From positions 2,807,317 through 2,871,316 of the forward strand of contig VZQC01013302.1 in NCBI GenBank assembly GCA_009823505.1: a stretch of DNA of 64,000 bases. The letters are read 5' to 3'. This document shows, in pieces, positions 35,819 through 47,841 of the stretch. Numbering within the stretch: position 1 is the first letter of the stretch; every line of letters begins with the position of its first letter. A model generated the notes under the pieces. That model saw nothing but the letters and a program-made list of their open reading frames with translations, was not told the origin of the DNA and ran no database searches. This stretch comes from Rhizomys pruinosus. Lineage: Eukaryota > Chordata > Mammalia > Rodentia > Spalacidae. Made by a program: the position numbers and the translations under genes.

Positions 35819-36036
35819 TTATTTTTATTTAATGTGTATTAGTATATTGCTTGCATGTTGGTGGGTACACCCATGTCATGTGATGCCTGTGGTAGTGAGA
35901 AGAGCATATCAGAGCCCTTGGAAATGTACTTATGCATGGTTGTTAGCTGCCATGGTTGTTAGCTGCCATGCTCTGGAACCTGCTTCCTCTGTAAGGGCAA
36001 TCAGTGCTCTTAATTGCTGAGCTGTCTCTCCAACCC
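35819..36036 (-). mobile_element. B2 SINE with a 16-bp tandem repeat
   Basis: A reverse B2 ends 'tgctgagctgtctctccaac'. The unit CATGGTTGTTAGCTGC occurs twice in a row at about 35936-35967. Confidence 0.9.
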
Positions 36037-36089
36037 TTTTAATACTTTCTTGGTATTATTTTCTCTCTTAAATACCCAGAGTCTTTTCT

Positions 36090-37650
36090 CTTTTTTATAT
36101 ATTGTTATTGAATTTTTGCAATTTTACACAATCCATCTTGATCATATTTAGCCCCCATTCTCTATCTGCACCCCCCCCAATAGTCCACTCACAGGACTTC
36201 ATACTTTTTTTCTCTCTCTCTTTTTAAGACAGGGTCTCCCTGTAGAACAGGCCAGCCTGGAACTCAAGAGATCTGCCTGCCTCTGCCTCCCCAGTGCTGG
36301 GATTAAAGGCATGTGAGACCACACCCAACTCAAGACTTCATGCATTTTTTCATACCTGTTAAGGCCTCTCTAGTCAAGTTTATGTACCCAGAAGTTCTTA
36401 GGTATGAGTTCATGTACCGGAGCCTGTTCAGCCCGTAAAGAAGATCAACTCTCCCTCACCCAGCAGTGATCACCTCTGAATAGTTCTTCACCAGAGTTGG
36501 AGTTTCCTGCCCATTTCCCCAGTTCTATGCTGGTTTTTGTCTGAGTTTGCACTGGTCTTGAGCATGCTGTCACCAGTGCTGTAAGTTCATAAGAGCAAGG
36601 TCCCAGGAGTCCATAAGACTGTTTCTGTGTGGTTATGCACACCCTCCTCTGGATCGTACAATATATCTGCACCCCCAATGGTTCCTGACCCCTCGGCGGG
36701 TGAAGTTCAATATATGAGTCTCATCACAGGACCACACTCTGCAGTCTCTCATTCTTTACACCTCGACCAGGTGTAGCCTTTTGTGCTCATCTCCCTTTGT
36801 TGCATGATGAAGCTTCATTGATGAGAATTAAAAGATGCATTAATATTCTCTCTATATTCTTGTTCCGCTATATTCTGTGAGTCTTAGGTGTAGGGGTTCC
36901 ATTGTAGATGTGTCACTTAAGGTGGGTGTTTCACAGACATTTAATCTCTCTGTGTGACCAGTTGTGGAACTCTGTAGTAGTCTCCATCTGTTGTAAAAGA
37001 AGCTTCTTTGATGAGTGGTGACTGGCATACTTGTCTGTAAACACAAGGATACATATTTAGCACATAATAAGAAATTACATTTGTTTAGGAATGTGACAGC
37101 CTTATGTTTTTTTTCAAAGATCTAATAATACATTTCCAGTCATGTGTATTTGGCTATGTTTAGAGTACCACACATGATTTCCCTCCCACTGAATGAGCTT
37201 TAAGTCCAATTAGGTAGCTGTTGATTACCCCTAAGATTAAAAAAAAACACAATAAAAATTACCACTACTACACTAATATAGTGTGCTGTACTGGTCATTG
37301 TTGTTGTTATTAAGCCTTAAAGCTGGTGTTGGGCAGTGGCTGATGCTCTCCCTTAGCAACGTTCATAGTGCTCTCCAAAGCTATGAAATCTGGCCTTCAG
37401 GAGAGATGCCTTCCAGGTCAGTTCCAGCTCCATTGTTCCAAATCCTGTGACCTAAGTGTGTCTTATCAGCAATAGGGTCTTATCTTCAAGTTCTGGGAGG
37501 CAATCAAGGGATGTGGCCATAGCCTGTGTAATTCTGGAAGTCTCTTGGAGTACCCTGGCCAACAACTCACAAGGAGGTTTCTCCTTTCTGGTACTGTTTC
37601 TTACTTTATGGCCTTCAGCTATATACATGGACACATGTAGATATACTGTA
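36090..37650 (-). mobile_element. L1 3'-UTR region (Lx-like), minus strand
   Basis: This is the reverse complement counterpart of 3.83-4.89 kb. It starts with the L1 3'-terminal 'acaatccatcttgatcatat' and 'agcccccattctc'. It passes 'tgctgtcaccagtgctgtaa' and 'aagaagcttctttgatgag', and ends with 'gggaggcaatcaagggatgt'. A B1 is inserted at 36208-36331. The pyrimidine-rich stretch up to about 38000 may continue the same element. Confidence 0.75.
36208..36331 (-). mobile_element. B1 SINE inside L1 3' UTR
   Basis: A short reverse B1 (internal deletion after 'ctccctgtagaacaggcc') has imperfect duplication AGGACTTCATAC / AAGACTTCATGC on its sides. Confidence 0.88.
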
Positions 37651-38079
37651 TGTATAATTCTTCAGTTGGTTTTTGAACTAATACATCTCTCCCTGTTTGT
37701 TTTTTATACCAGTGAGGCATTATTTAACTCCCTTCCCCTGTCTAACCTCCCCTCCTCCTGCTCCAGGCAAAGTACCCCATTTTCCCTATTTCATCCCTGA
37801 TAATACCCGGCTTCTATGGTCCTCCTCTCCTGCACTCCTCCTTACCCTTTATCCTCATAGTTCCTTGTATGACTCTCTGTCTCCCCTTCCCATTTAAATA
37901 CCCCTATTTTACCCATTCCCCCCTGGTAACACCTGTCTCTTACTGTTATTTCTCAGTCTCCTTCTTTCCCTTTACTTCCCTGGTTCCTTTCCATTTGACT
38001 GGTTCCTGCAGTTACATCAGAAGATGTAAAAGAAGAATGAAAAAGAAGACTTTTCATTTTTTAGTTAAAATTGGACTTG

Positions 38080-39205
38080 AAAAATAATGGAATTAGTTAA
38101 AAAAGACTAGATTTTGGAGGCTCAACTTATTCATGTCAGTCTTAGGAACAAGCTTTTATTCCATATTGTATTAATACAAAACACATTTTTGAACATAATT
38201 TAGACCACAGCATTAAAACTCACTGGAACTACATCCCCTACCTGTATGGATGTGACTCACAGCATGGGCTGAAGACTGACTTATCCACATGGAGACAAGC
38301 AGAGTCCCCGAGAGCCTTATGGAGATCTCTGTAGCAAGTTGACACTGCCATGACATCCAAGTATGATACAGTCATTATAGTTTTCAATAACAATATCATT
38401 CTGGCAGGAATTGGAAATGTAATCATCTCATCCTTCACTGAGTACAGGAGCAGCTCTGCCCTGGAGCTGTGTGAGGTTCTTGAAGAGTTTCAGAGAAGGT
38501 GCTACTAACTCTCTGGGGGAGGAAAAAAGGAAACACAGGAAGGAAGGCAGAACTCAAATATTAAGCAAAATATGAAGCTAAACAAAGCAAGATACCCAAA
38601 AACTATATCCCATGTGGAGGAGAGATCGATTGGATTGTTCATTGGTAGTCTTCTACTTGGTTGTGAATTTTCTAGTCAGTCTTCTTTCATATACAGATAG
38701 CAGAAGCCCAACTCAAAATAACTTGGGTAGGAGAGAGATATGTGTGTGGAGGGGAGAGGTGTTACTGATTCCCTGGAATGGACACTCTTAATGTAAAGCT
38801 TGTCACAGAGATTCAAAGAATATGGAGTCACCATGTCTCCATTTTTATTTATCCATTCATGCTGCCTCATTTTTCTGCTCTCTCTGATGTTTTTTTTTTC
38901 TCTTAGAATTGCTCTTTTCTACCACAAAGAAGATTCTGCCATATGTGGGGAGAGAGAAAATGTCTTTACAGAGTCTGAAGTTTGTTACTTCAAAGGGCTT
39001 TTTCTTAGAGACCATACACAAAATCCCAAAGGAGTACTCAAAGGTTTGAGGCTATGCAATGTTCTCAACTTGTGACCATTCATCACAGCCAAAGAGACAA
39101 AGGACTTTGGTGTGTGGCTAGAGTGTGTTGGGTTGAATGAAGTAGGGTGAAAATGGAGTATTTTCCATTAAAAATAATTGTTCATTTTACTGGACTGAGA
39201 AGTGT
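38080..39205. other. Unique intron, no feature seen
   Basis: No recognised repeat or exon. Confidence 0.5.
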
Positions 39206-39210
39206 CTAAC

Positions 39211-39395
39211 AGGACTAAGGATGTAGCTCACCTGGTAGAGTGATAACCTAGCCTTCATGAAGCCCTGGGTTCAATAAACTATATGTGGTACATGCCTGAA
39301 ATCTTAGCACTCTGAAGGAGGAGACAGACAGATCAGGAGAAGCTGCTCTCCATCCTTTGCTATATATAGTTCTAAGGTAGCCTTGCATGCAGGAA
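39211..39395 (+). mobile_element. B4-like SINE (ID/tRNA head plus B1-like body)
   Basis: The head 'ggactaaggatgtagctcac' resembles an ID element. It is followed by a degraded B1-like body ('gtacatgcctgaaatcttag'). Confidence 0.65.
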
Positions 39396-39405
39396 GAGAG
39401 GGAGA

Positions 39406-39408
<3 letters not shown>

Positions 39409-39452
<44 letters not shown>
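39409..39452. repeat. (GA)n microsatellite
   Basis: About 44 bp, mostly perfect GA repeats. Confidence 0.97.
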
Positions 39453-39455
<3 letters not shown>

Positions 39456-39673
39456 GGCCTGAGAGACTCGTAAAGCATACCCCTGGGTATGTCCATAAGC
39501 ACATTTCCAGAGAGCATAACTAGTGGAGAGGACATGGTGTGGTGTGGCTGGGGCCATTGCTGAGGCTGGTGGCCTAGACAGAATAACTGGAAAAGGAAAC
39601 AGCCTACTAATGCAAGTGTTCCTGACCCCTGCTCCTACCTTGCCATAGTGTGAGCTGCTTTTCTCTACCATGC

Positions 39674-40038
39674 TGTTGTGGTTTGAATGTGACATGTCTC
39701 TCATGGGCTCATTTGAACACTTGGTCTATAGCTTGTGGCTCTATTAGGGAAGTTTGAGGAACCTTTAGAAGGTGGAGCCTTACTGGAGGAAGCAGGACAC
39801 TGGGGGCACACCTTGAGATTTATAAATCCTAGCCCTACTGCTTGCTCAGTCTCTGCTTCCTGACTGTAGATAAAATGTGACCAGCTAGTCTTTCAGTTCT
39901 GCTGCTGGGCTTCCCCTAACTGCCTTCATGTCTTGATGCCATGATAGACTATCCTCTTAAACCATAAGCCAAGGGAAACCCTTCCTCCCTTACATTACTG
40001 CTTGTATTTTGCCACAGCAGTGAGAGAAGTAACTCTTA
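39674..40038 (+). mobile_element. ORR1-like MaLR LTR
   Basis: It starts TGTTGTGGTTTGAATGTGAC and carries 'tagaaggtggagccttactg' and 'caggacactgggggcac'. It ends 'cagtgagagaagtaactctta'. This is the ORR1/MaLR order as I know it. The ends are approximate. Confidence 0.7.
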
Positions 40039-40263
40039 GGCATGTCTTCTGCTCTCTGATGGGCTCAAACCTCTGAAGCTGTAAACCAATACAAATATGT
40101 CTTCCTTTTAATTTGTTTACATCAGATATGCTGTCACAGAATCATTCGAGATAGCTAACTTGGGACACTATGGTCAGCAGGCCCACCAGGATCACATAGT
40201 TACATGCAAGTTCCCTAAAGAAGGGAGATGTTTCAGAAGAGCAGAATTTATCCACCAGATTTT

Positions 40264-40515
40264 TTTTAATTTTTTTTATTAATTTTATTTATTTCTGTAT
40301 GTGTATGAATGTACTGTCTGCATGCAAATCTGTGCACCCGTGTCATGCAACGCCACGGAGGTCAGAAGAGGGTCTCGGATTCCCCTGGAACTGGAGTTCT
40401 CCTGGAATTGGAGCTTCAGACGGTTGTCAGCCGCCATGTGGGTGCTGGGGATCGAACCCGGGTCCTCTGTAAAAGCGGTTTGCGCTCTTAACCGCTAGGC
40501 CACCTCTCCAGCCCC
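40264..40515 (-). mobile_element. B2 SINE (internal-duplication type) with 15-bp TSD
   Basis: A reverse B2 is flanked by TATCCACCAGATTTT at 40249-40263 and 40516-40530. CpGs are retained. Confidence 0.96.
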
Positions 40516-40530
40516 TATCCACCAGATTTT

Positions 40531-41225
40531 AAAGGCAAGTCGTTTCCTTTGAAAACCATGCTGTATGGGAAATGCCCAGAGGTGGAAGAGATAATAAGGA
40601 AGACAATCAGGAAAATGAATGGGAAGGGCTCCCCAGCAGCTACTGGGAGGTGATGCAGGACCTGGGTGGGATGTGTTGAACAGCATGGAAGAGGCAAGGA
40701 AACAAAACAGAAAAGAGAAGTGGAGGTTGGGTGGAGAGCCATGCATGATGTATCTGTCCTCTGAGGAGATCAGCCATGTGACAGCTCTGTCATTCTGGAA
40801 GCTAATAACTGTCAGTCAGCCAATTAGAGCTCAAAATTCTTCAAGCCGTTAAGAGTAATGTTAAGCCAAAGATTGTCAGTTATTTTGTGCTTTAGCAGTT
40901 GGACAGCACATTTTAATGAAAATAATGCCTGGCAATATGTTTTTATTATTTCTTTCCTTCTGCCCCTTCTCTAAGCTGCCTCACTGCACAACTGTAAATT
41001 TCTTCTTCAGTTTTCTGAATGTTAAATAACATTACAAAAGAATATGTTTAATTGACAGACCCATTGTACTGGCCCTATCTATGACATTTAAACCTGACAT
41101 AGCATTCGAGATGCAGTTTTTAACATTGTGCCTTGAAAGGTATACAAAATCAGAGGCTTGAAGAAAACTATCTTTCTTGACTTCTTTTTTACATCGTCTG
41201 AAGTGAGAGTCTAGTCAGTCTTTCT
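40531..41225. other. Unique intron, no feature seen
   Basis: No recognised element. Confidence 0.5.
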
Positions 41226-43249
41226 GTGAACTTGAAAATATTTTTTTTTCCTTTACAAAAAGTTTTAATTTACCCAAGTATCGCAGAAAACTCCCTGTCT
41301 ATGGCAGCTGTGCCCTTATGAAGTGTGTTTCTTTTTTTTTTCAAAAATTTATTTATATTTTTTAACAAATCTAGACCTGTGTTCCCACCCATTCCCCCAC
41401 CACACAAGAGCTCATGCATTCTGCCAAACATGCTTTTCATCTCTTTCTCAGTCTTTCTCAATATTCTCCATGAGGAAGTTGACTGTTTTGAGCAGAAGTT
41501 CACTGTTTCAGTCAGTTCTTTGATGCAGTCCTTTCTGTTGTTGTTGTTGTTTCCAATATGCATTACGCCCCAATGCTTTGACAAAACGCAGGGGCCCTAC
41601 ACAAGAAATACTACAACTAGGTAATTGGCATTAGCATCCACAGAGAGGGATACCATCCTCGTTTGTTTTTCGGACTGTGTTACTTCACTCAGCATGATGT
41701 CCTCTAGCTCCAGCCATTTTCCTGCAAAGCTTGCTGATGTCATCTTTCTTTACTGCTGCATAAAAACTCCATTGTGTAGATGTACCACATTTCGTCTATC
41801 ACTTTGTCAGTTGAGGGCATAGGTTGTTTCCAGCTCCTTGCTATTGTGAAGAGAGCTGCAATAAACATAGGCCGTGCATGTATCTCTGTAGTGCATGAGA
41901 GCTTGAGGGTCATCCAGGAATGGTATGGCTAGGTCGGGTGGCAAGTTCTGTTCCAAGTCTTCCAAGGGTTCTCCACACTGCTTTCCATAGTGGCTGTATG
42001 AGTTTACATTCCCACCAACAGTGTGGATGAGTGTTCCCTTTTCCCCACAACCTCTCAGCACTTGGTATCATTTGTTTTCTTGATTCTAACAAGTTTATTG
42101 GAGTAAGATGATATCTTAAAGGGTTTTGACTTGCATTTCCTTAATGAATTAGTGATGTTGAACACTTCTTGAGGTGTTTCTCAGACATCTCTAATTCCTC
42201 ACTGTAAAATCTCTGTTCAGTTCTTTGCTCTATCTTTGATGGGTCATGTGTTTTCTTTCTTTGTTTTTTTGAGTAGTTTATATATTCTGGAAATCAATGC
42301 TTTGTCAGATGTATCTGCAGAGAAGGTTTCCTCCCACTCTGTGGGATTTCTCTTCACTTCCTTGATTGTTTCTTTTGATGTACAGAAGCTTTTGAGTTTA
42401 ATGAGGTCCCATTGTCAATTGTCGACTTAATTCTTGTGCAGCTGTCTGATTTAGAAGTCCTTTTCCTACGCCTATGTCTTGTAGTCTGCTGCCAACTTTT
42501 TCTTCTAGTGCCTTCAGAGTTTGGGGTTTAACATTGAGGTCTTTGATACATCTGGAGTTCACTTTTGTACAGGGGAGAGTAGGGGTTTAATTTCTTCTAC
42601 AATGGTGATCCAGTTTTGGCCAACACCATTGCTGAAGATTGTCTTTTCTCCGTGTGGCTTTCTTGCTCCCTTGTCAAATATGAAGTTGCTGAAATTGTAT
42701 GTGCTCAGATTTGGATCTTCGGTTTTGTTTCCATTGGTCAACAGTTTTTTTGTGCCATACCAGGCTGTTTTTATGACTATAAGCCCTGTATGTATAGTTT
42801 GAAGTCTGGTATAGAGATCCACCCCGCCCCCCCGCCCGCGTAGTACTTTTCACTGGGTTGTTTTGGCTATTCGTTGGGTCTTTGTTTTTCCAAATGAATT
42901 TAAGAACATTTGTTTCCAACCTGTGAAGAAACTCTTGGGATTTGATTGGATTATTAAATCTTTACAAGAGTTTTGGTTAAAAATGGACATTTTTTCAATG
43001 TTAATTTTCCCAATCCATGAGCATGGGAGATTTTTCCATCTTCTGATGTCTCTTCAATTTCTTTCTTTAAAGGTTTAAAATTTTTATTGTAGAAATCTGG
43101 AGTCTTTTGTTAGTATTTCCTAGCTATTTTATGTGGATCTTGAGGCATTGGAAGTGGGGAAGTCTCTTGATTCTTTCCCAGTGTCTGTTTGCTAATGTGT
43201 AAAGAAAGGACCATTGATTTTTTTAAGTGTAATTTTGTATGACCGCCAC

Positions 43250-43640
43250 TTTTGGCTGAAAGCCTGTTAATCGTTTTAGGAATTTGGGTGGAGTTTTTAC
43301 ATCCTTTTACTAGCCAATATCATACATCAGCAAAGGGAAATTTGACCTTCCTATTCCTCTTTTCCATTAGTACTCCTTTAATATCCTTTTCTTGCCTTAG
43401 ATCTCTAGCAATGTTTCAAGCACTTATTGAAGAGGAGTGGGACAGGGGCTGCCTTGCCGAGTTCCTACCTTTAAAGGGAATGTTTCTGTCATTTCTCCCA
43501 TTTAGGATGATATTGGCTGTGAGTTTCCTGTTATATGGCTTTGTTATTCTTGAGAAAGACCCCTCCAATTTTCCTTCTAGGACTTTAAGCAGAAGGGATG
43601 GATTTTGTTCAAAGGCTTTTTCAGCATACAATTGAGATAA
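43250..43640 (-). pseudogene. L1 ORF2p reverse-transcriptase region, frameshifted
   Basis: The minus-strand frame at 43416-43631 reads AEKAFEQNPSLLLKVLEG and then NIILNGRNDRNIPFKG, a decayed match to the L1 RT fingers/palm. The catalytic-motif site near 43325-43342 reads as FAD followed by what looks like a one-base loss, so the second Asp is out of frame. C-terminal ORF2 pieces are visible at 42.56-42.92 kb (LKFIWKNKDP, NFIFDKGARKPHGEK). Confidence 0.8.
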
Positions 43641-46375
43641 TGGTGTGGTTTTTCTTTATTCCATTTACTGTAGTTTGATTGCTTTATTGATTTTCGTAGA
43701 TTTGAACCATCCTGCTACCTCTGTATTGAATCCACACTTGGTCATGATGGATAATCTTCGTGATGTGGGTCTGTATAAATTGCCAGTTATCTCCTGTTTA
43801 GAATTTTGGCATCTCTGTGTTCATAGAGATTGGTCTATAATTCCCTTTAGTAGGATCTTTGCCTGTTTTGGTAATAGAGTGATGCTGGGCGTCATAGAAG
43901 GAATTTGGGGAATTCCCTCTCGATTGTATACTTCTAAACGTTTCATTAATAATGGTCCGTAGGGTCTGTTTGAAATGTTTTATAGAATTCGCTGTGAAAC
44001 CATCTGGGCCTGGGCTTTTTTTAGTTGGGAGGCTTCTTACTACATCCTCTATTTCTTCATATGTATGGGGTCTGTTTAAGTGCTTGATCTCGGTCTTTGG
44101 CCGAGTTTGGTTGATTCCAGGTGATTTCTACTCTATTTTCACTCTTTGTCTAGTTCTTCTTCAACGAACCTCGCATGATCTCGCAACATCAATACGGAGA
44201 TACTATCTTAGACGTTTTATGTGTTGCTAACCTGCCACTGCTATTTCTGGTCTTCCTTGTACCTGATGATTTTATCTCCGTTAATTTCCTCCTTTCACTT
44301 CCACGGATTATGTATTGATTTTGGAGTTCTCTCCACTTCTTTTTTTGCGATTTACTCATCTCTGCTGGCCTAAGAGAGTATTCGTTCTACTTGGTTTCTA
44401 TTTCTTTTTCCTGAGAACCCTAACCATTTCCGTCCAGTCCGTATATGATAGCTTTAATCTCACCTTTGTCTTTTTCTTGTTGTTTCCGTATTTCAATTCG
44501 CATCTTCTATTCTCTCATTTTTGTTATTCTTGCTGTTCTCTTGGTTTAGCTTCATCTGTTGTTGCTCTCAAGTGCTTTTAGCTGCTGTTTAGTTTAGATA
44601 TTCATGTGCTCTTTCTGTTTTTCTAATTAGGCACCCATGGCTATAAACTTCCCTCTTATGGATTGCTTTTAAGAGTATCCCATAGGTTTTGTTTGTTGTA
44701 TGTTCATTGTCATTCAGTCTCCAGGAGGTTTGTTTTCTATTTCTTTCTTTATCTCTTTCCTTGACCCATTCATTAATTCAATATGTACTTGTGAGTCCCA
44801 TGTGTTCTGTAGACAGGAGGGGCTTTATCCTTGGTGTTGATGTTGACATTTTGCACTGTGATCTGACAGAATGCCCATAGAATACTATTCAATCTTTTTG
44901 TATTTTAGTTTCTTCTGCTGTCCCAGTATGTTGTGTCTGATTTTGGAAAGTTCGTGCGTGCTGAGTAGGAAGTTTTTCTCTGGTATTAGGATTGGATGTT
45001 TCTGGTAGAGTTTATAGTCCATTTTGGTGTATCATTATCGTTCAGTTCAAGTGTACTCTCTGGTTTAGTCTTTGTCCTGTTGACCTAACAAAGGACTCAG
45101 TGTTTGGATTATTGAATCTCCCTACTTGTTTAGTGTTGGGGTTATCTGTGACTTAGTGTCCTGAAAATTGTCTTTATAAAGTTGGGCTGCACCGGAGTTT
45201 TGAGGATATATATTCATAATTGTTGCAAATCTTCTTGGTGAATGTCTTCCTTTGATGAAAATGTATGGCCATTCTTGGTCTGCTCTTTCTTGATTCTTTA
45301 TGAAGGTTCTATTTTCTTACTAACATTTGACCTTGATTCTTTTTTTTAGTGTTCCATTTGCTTGGAAATTATTTGTTCCCTCCCTTCACTTAAATGGTGG
45401 TGCTGTCCTAAGGTAAAGATTGTTTCTGTGTAGACAGCATACGATGGATTCTGTTTCCTTAATCCAATCTCCCAGTCCTAGTCTTTTATGGGGAATTTAG
45501 TCCATTAATATTTAAGGTGTTGATGATAGGTTTTATAACATCTAGACTATTATACTGACCGATGGACTTAACAGTTCGACCAACTTACGATATCAATATG
45601 TTCATGCATAGACGTGTAACATAGATACAGGTATAGCCACCCATTTGGCTTCCTTGTCTATTACTCCATTTGCCGTTTGTTTAAGGTTCTCTTCTGAGTT
45701 AATTCTTTTAGTTGATTTCCTTTATAGGCTGGTTGTTGCTCCTCTCTTTGTCCATTGAATTGCTTCAATATTCTCTGAAGGTTGGTTTCCCAGACATGTA
45801 TGTGCGTGTCATCTCGAGAGTTGTTTTCTGGAATCTGGTCTTCTCCTCCTTCAATATGTATTTACATTTTTTGTGCTTAGCATTCCTAATTAGTAAATCT
45901 ACCTTTAGGTAAGTTTCGTAATTATTGCTCTATCCAACTTAGCGCTATAATTGCTTTTGTCTACCGACTTGCCATTACTTCATGTATCTCTTTCTCCTCT
46001 AGTTGACGTTGAGAAGTCAGTGTAATTTGATAGGTTTCTCCCTTATATGTGACTTATGTCTATTGATTATTTTCTCTTCGGCTCTTTATAAATTTCTGTC
46101 TACGTTGTCGGTTTTTGGTATGAGGCATTTTAAACTTGATGTCATTGGAGAATTTCTTTTCCTATCTGATCTTGTTTGCAATCTATGGATTTGACTTTAG
46201 TTTATTTGTTTGTCCTTTTTGTTAAAGTAGTGCGGGACATACAGTTTAGTCATCTTTATTTATGTTTTGAATGATCTGGATCAAACATCTCTTTGGATTC
46301 TTTCTCATCTCTTATTTCTATGATGCAGTATCTTTCATAGTGTCCACATTCTTGGTTGTTCCATATTTGTTATTT

Positions 46376-46906
46376 TTAATTTTCATACATCTCTTTCCTT
46401 GAGGTTTTTAGTTGTTCTGTGTTATCTTCCAGGTCTGATATTCTTTGTTCTGCTTCCTCCATTCTGCTTCTGAGGCTTTTTCCATTCCTTTCCTCTTGAA
46501 TGGATGAGTGTTTGATTTCCTTTTTCATTTCCTCTTCTGATTTCTTTAGTATTTCTACTTCTTTTTGGAGCTTCTCGATCTCTTCTTCTAGATTTTTGGT
46601 TCGCTGGTTGGTTTCTTTATCTTTTTCAGCATGGGATCTTTTCAGTGTTTCTACTTCCTTTTGGAGCTTGTCATTCTCTCTCTCTAGGTCCTTCTTGAGT
46701 TCCTTATTCTCTTTTCTTAGTTCTTTAATTTGTTCTTTATGATCTTGTAGTTCTTTAAATATGTTCCCAATTGTGTTTCTGATGTCTGTGTCCTGGGGCA
46801 TCCCCAGAGGGATCCCACTGTAAGAATCTTCCATAGGGTTGGTAGAGCTTGGTGCAGGATTATCCTGCCCCTTTCCGGTGTTGTCTCTTCTTCGTGTTCC
46901 TGGCAT
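46376..46906 (-). pseudogene. L1 ORF1p, truncated by a premature stop
   Basis: From the first ATG (MPGTRRRDN) about 176 codons are open. They comprise a low-complexity N-terminus (DNPAPSSTNP) and a long Lys/Glu-rich heptad coiled coil (KELRKENKELKK ... LEEEIEKLQKEVEIL). They end in the conserved MEEAEQRISDLED segment that precedes the RRM domain. A stop at 46376-46378 removes the RNA-binding core and C-terminal domain, so about half of a normal ~350-residue ORF1p remains. The open frame extends 17 codons upstream of this ATG without another ATG. Confidence 0.9.
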
Positions 46907-47126
46907 ATGGGCTTCTCCTTGCCTATATTCCAATATGAGTCCTAAATGCCTCTTCACTGGGTGGAAGGCTTGCTTTGCTTGCCTCCTTCAGATGCCTTTG
47001 TAATCCCAGTTGGTGGGGGGAGGGGTGCTCTTTAGCTGGTGCCCCAATCAACCATCAGCCTTGCTGAAGCACCCAGTTCCTACCTACCTTTCTGGGCTTC
47101 AGCTGCTCTCACACAACCCTACCTTT

Positions 47127-47286
47127 TTTTTTTTTTTTTTTTGGTCTTTTTCGAGACAGGGTCTCCCTGTAGCCCCAGCTGTCCTGGAACTCACTCTGTA
47201 GACCAGGCTGACCTTGAACTCACAAAGGTCCACCTGCCTCTGCCTCCCAAGTGCTAGGATTAAAGGCGTGCGCCACCATGCCTGGC
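47127..47286 (-). mobile_element. B1 SINE in the L1 5' region, 13-bp TSD
   Basis: It is flanked by CAACCCTACCTTT at 47114-47126 and 47287-47299. Confidence 0.95.
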
Positions 47287-47676
47287 CAACCCTACCTTTA
47301 ATACCAACTGGGATGATAACTCCGCCCCCACAGCCACAAAAGCTAATTAAGCCAAAGACAACTGGATTAACGGATTAACTAGGTCAGTCCTGGTACCTTC
47401 CGCTGGGCTCAGGAGATCTCAGATCTCAAGAGTCACACAAGCCTACCTTTAATACCACAAATGCCAATCAAGCCAAAGACAGGTGGACCAAGGGATCAAC
47501 AATCAGCTCTGCTGAGGCACCCAGTTCCTACCTGTCTCCTGCTCTCCCTTCCGTTGGGCTCAGGAGATCTCAGATGAACTTGAAAATATTTAGAAATGCC
47601 ATGAATATGCTGGTGCAAGTGAGGCAGAGAGTATGGTATGACAGGTGGTCCTTGTGGTTCATAATGCTAGCTTCTT

Positions 47677-47827
47677 TGGGGGGGTGTTTTTCTGAGACAG
47701 GGTCTCCCTTTAGTCCCAGCTGGCCTGGGAGTTCGCTCTGTAGACCAGGATGGCCTTGAATTCACAGGGATTTGCTTGCCTCTGCCTCCTGAGTGCTGGA
47801 ATTAAAGGTGTGAGCCACCACTCGCGG
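47677..47827 (-). mobile_element. B1 SINE
   Basis: A reverse B1 with a G-run at the tail end is flanked by AATGCTAGCTTCTT / AATGCTGGCTTCTT. Confidence 0.92.
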
Positions 47828-47841
47828 CAATGCTGGCTTCT

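Larger units (their letters stand above)
41244..47575 (-). mobile_element. Apparently full-length minus-strand L1 with 16-bp TSD
   Basis: The element is bracketed by GAACTTGAAAATATTT at 41228-41243 and 47576-47591. Reading on the minus strand it has a 5' region with imperfect internal repeats (about 46990-47575), ORF1 (from the ATG at 46906), ORF2 (about 42.5-46.2 kb with scattered stops), a 3' end (41.3-42.2 kb) and an A-rich tail at the low-coordinate end. Without the B1 inserted in the 5' region the length is about 6.16 kb, the size of a complete L1. The element is inactive as given because both ORFs are broken. Confidence 0.9.

Noticed and set aside
37680..38000. Possible coding region in a Pro/Ser-rich frame
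   Set aside because: The stretch is simply pyrimidine-rich, adjoining L1 3' sequence. There are no splice sites or recognisable motifs.
39248..39704. Leu-Ser repeat-containing frames
   Set aside because: They are translations of the (GA)n microsatellite.
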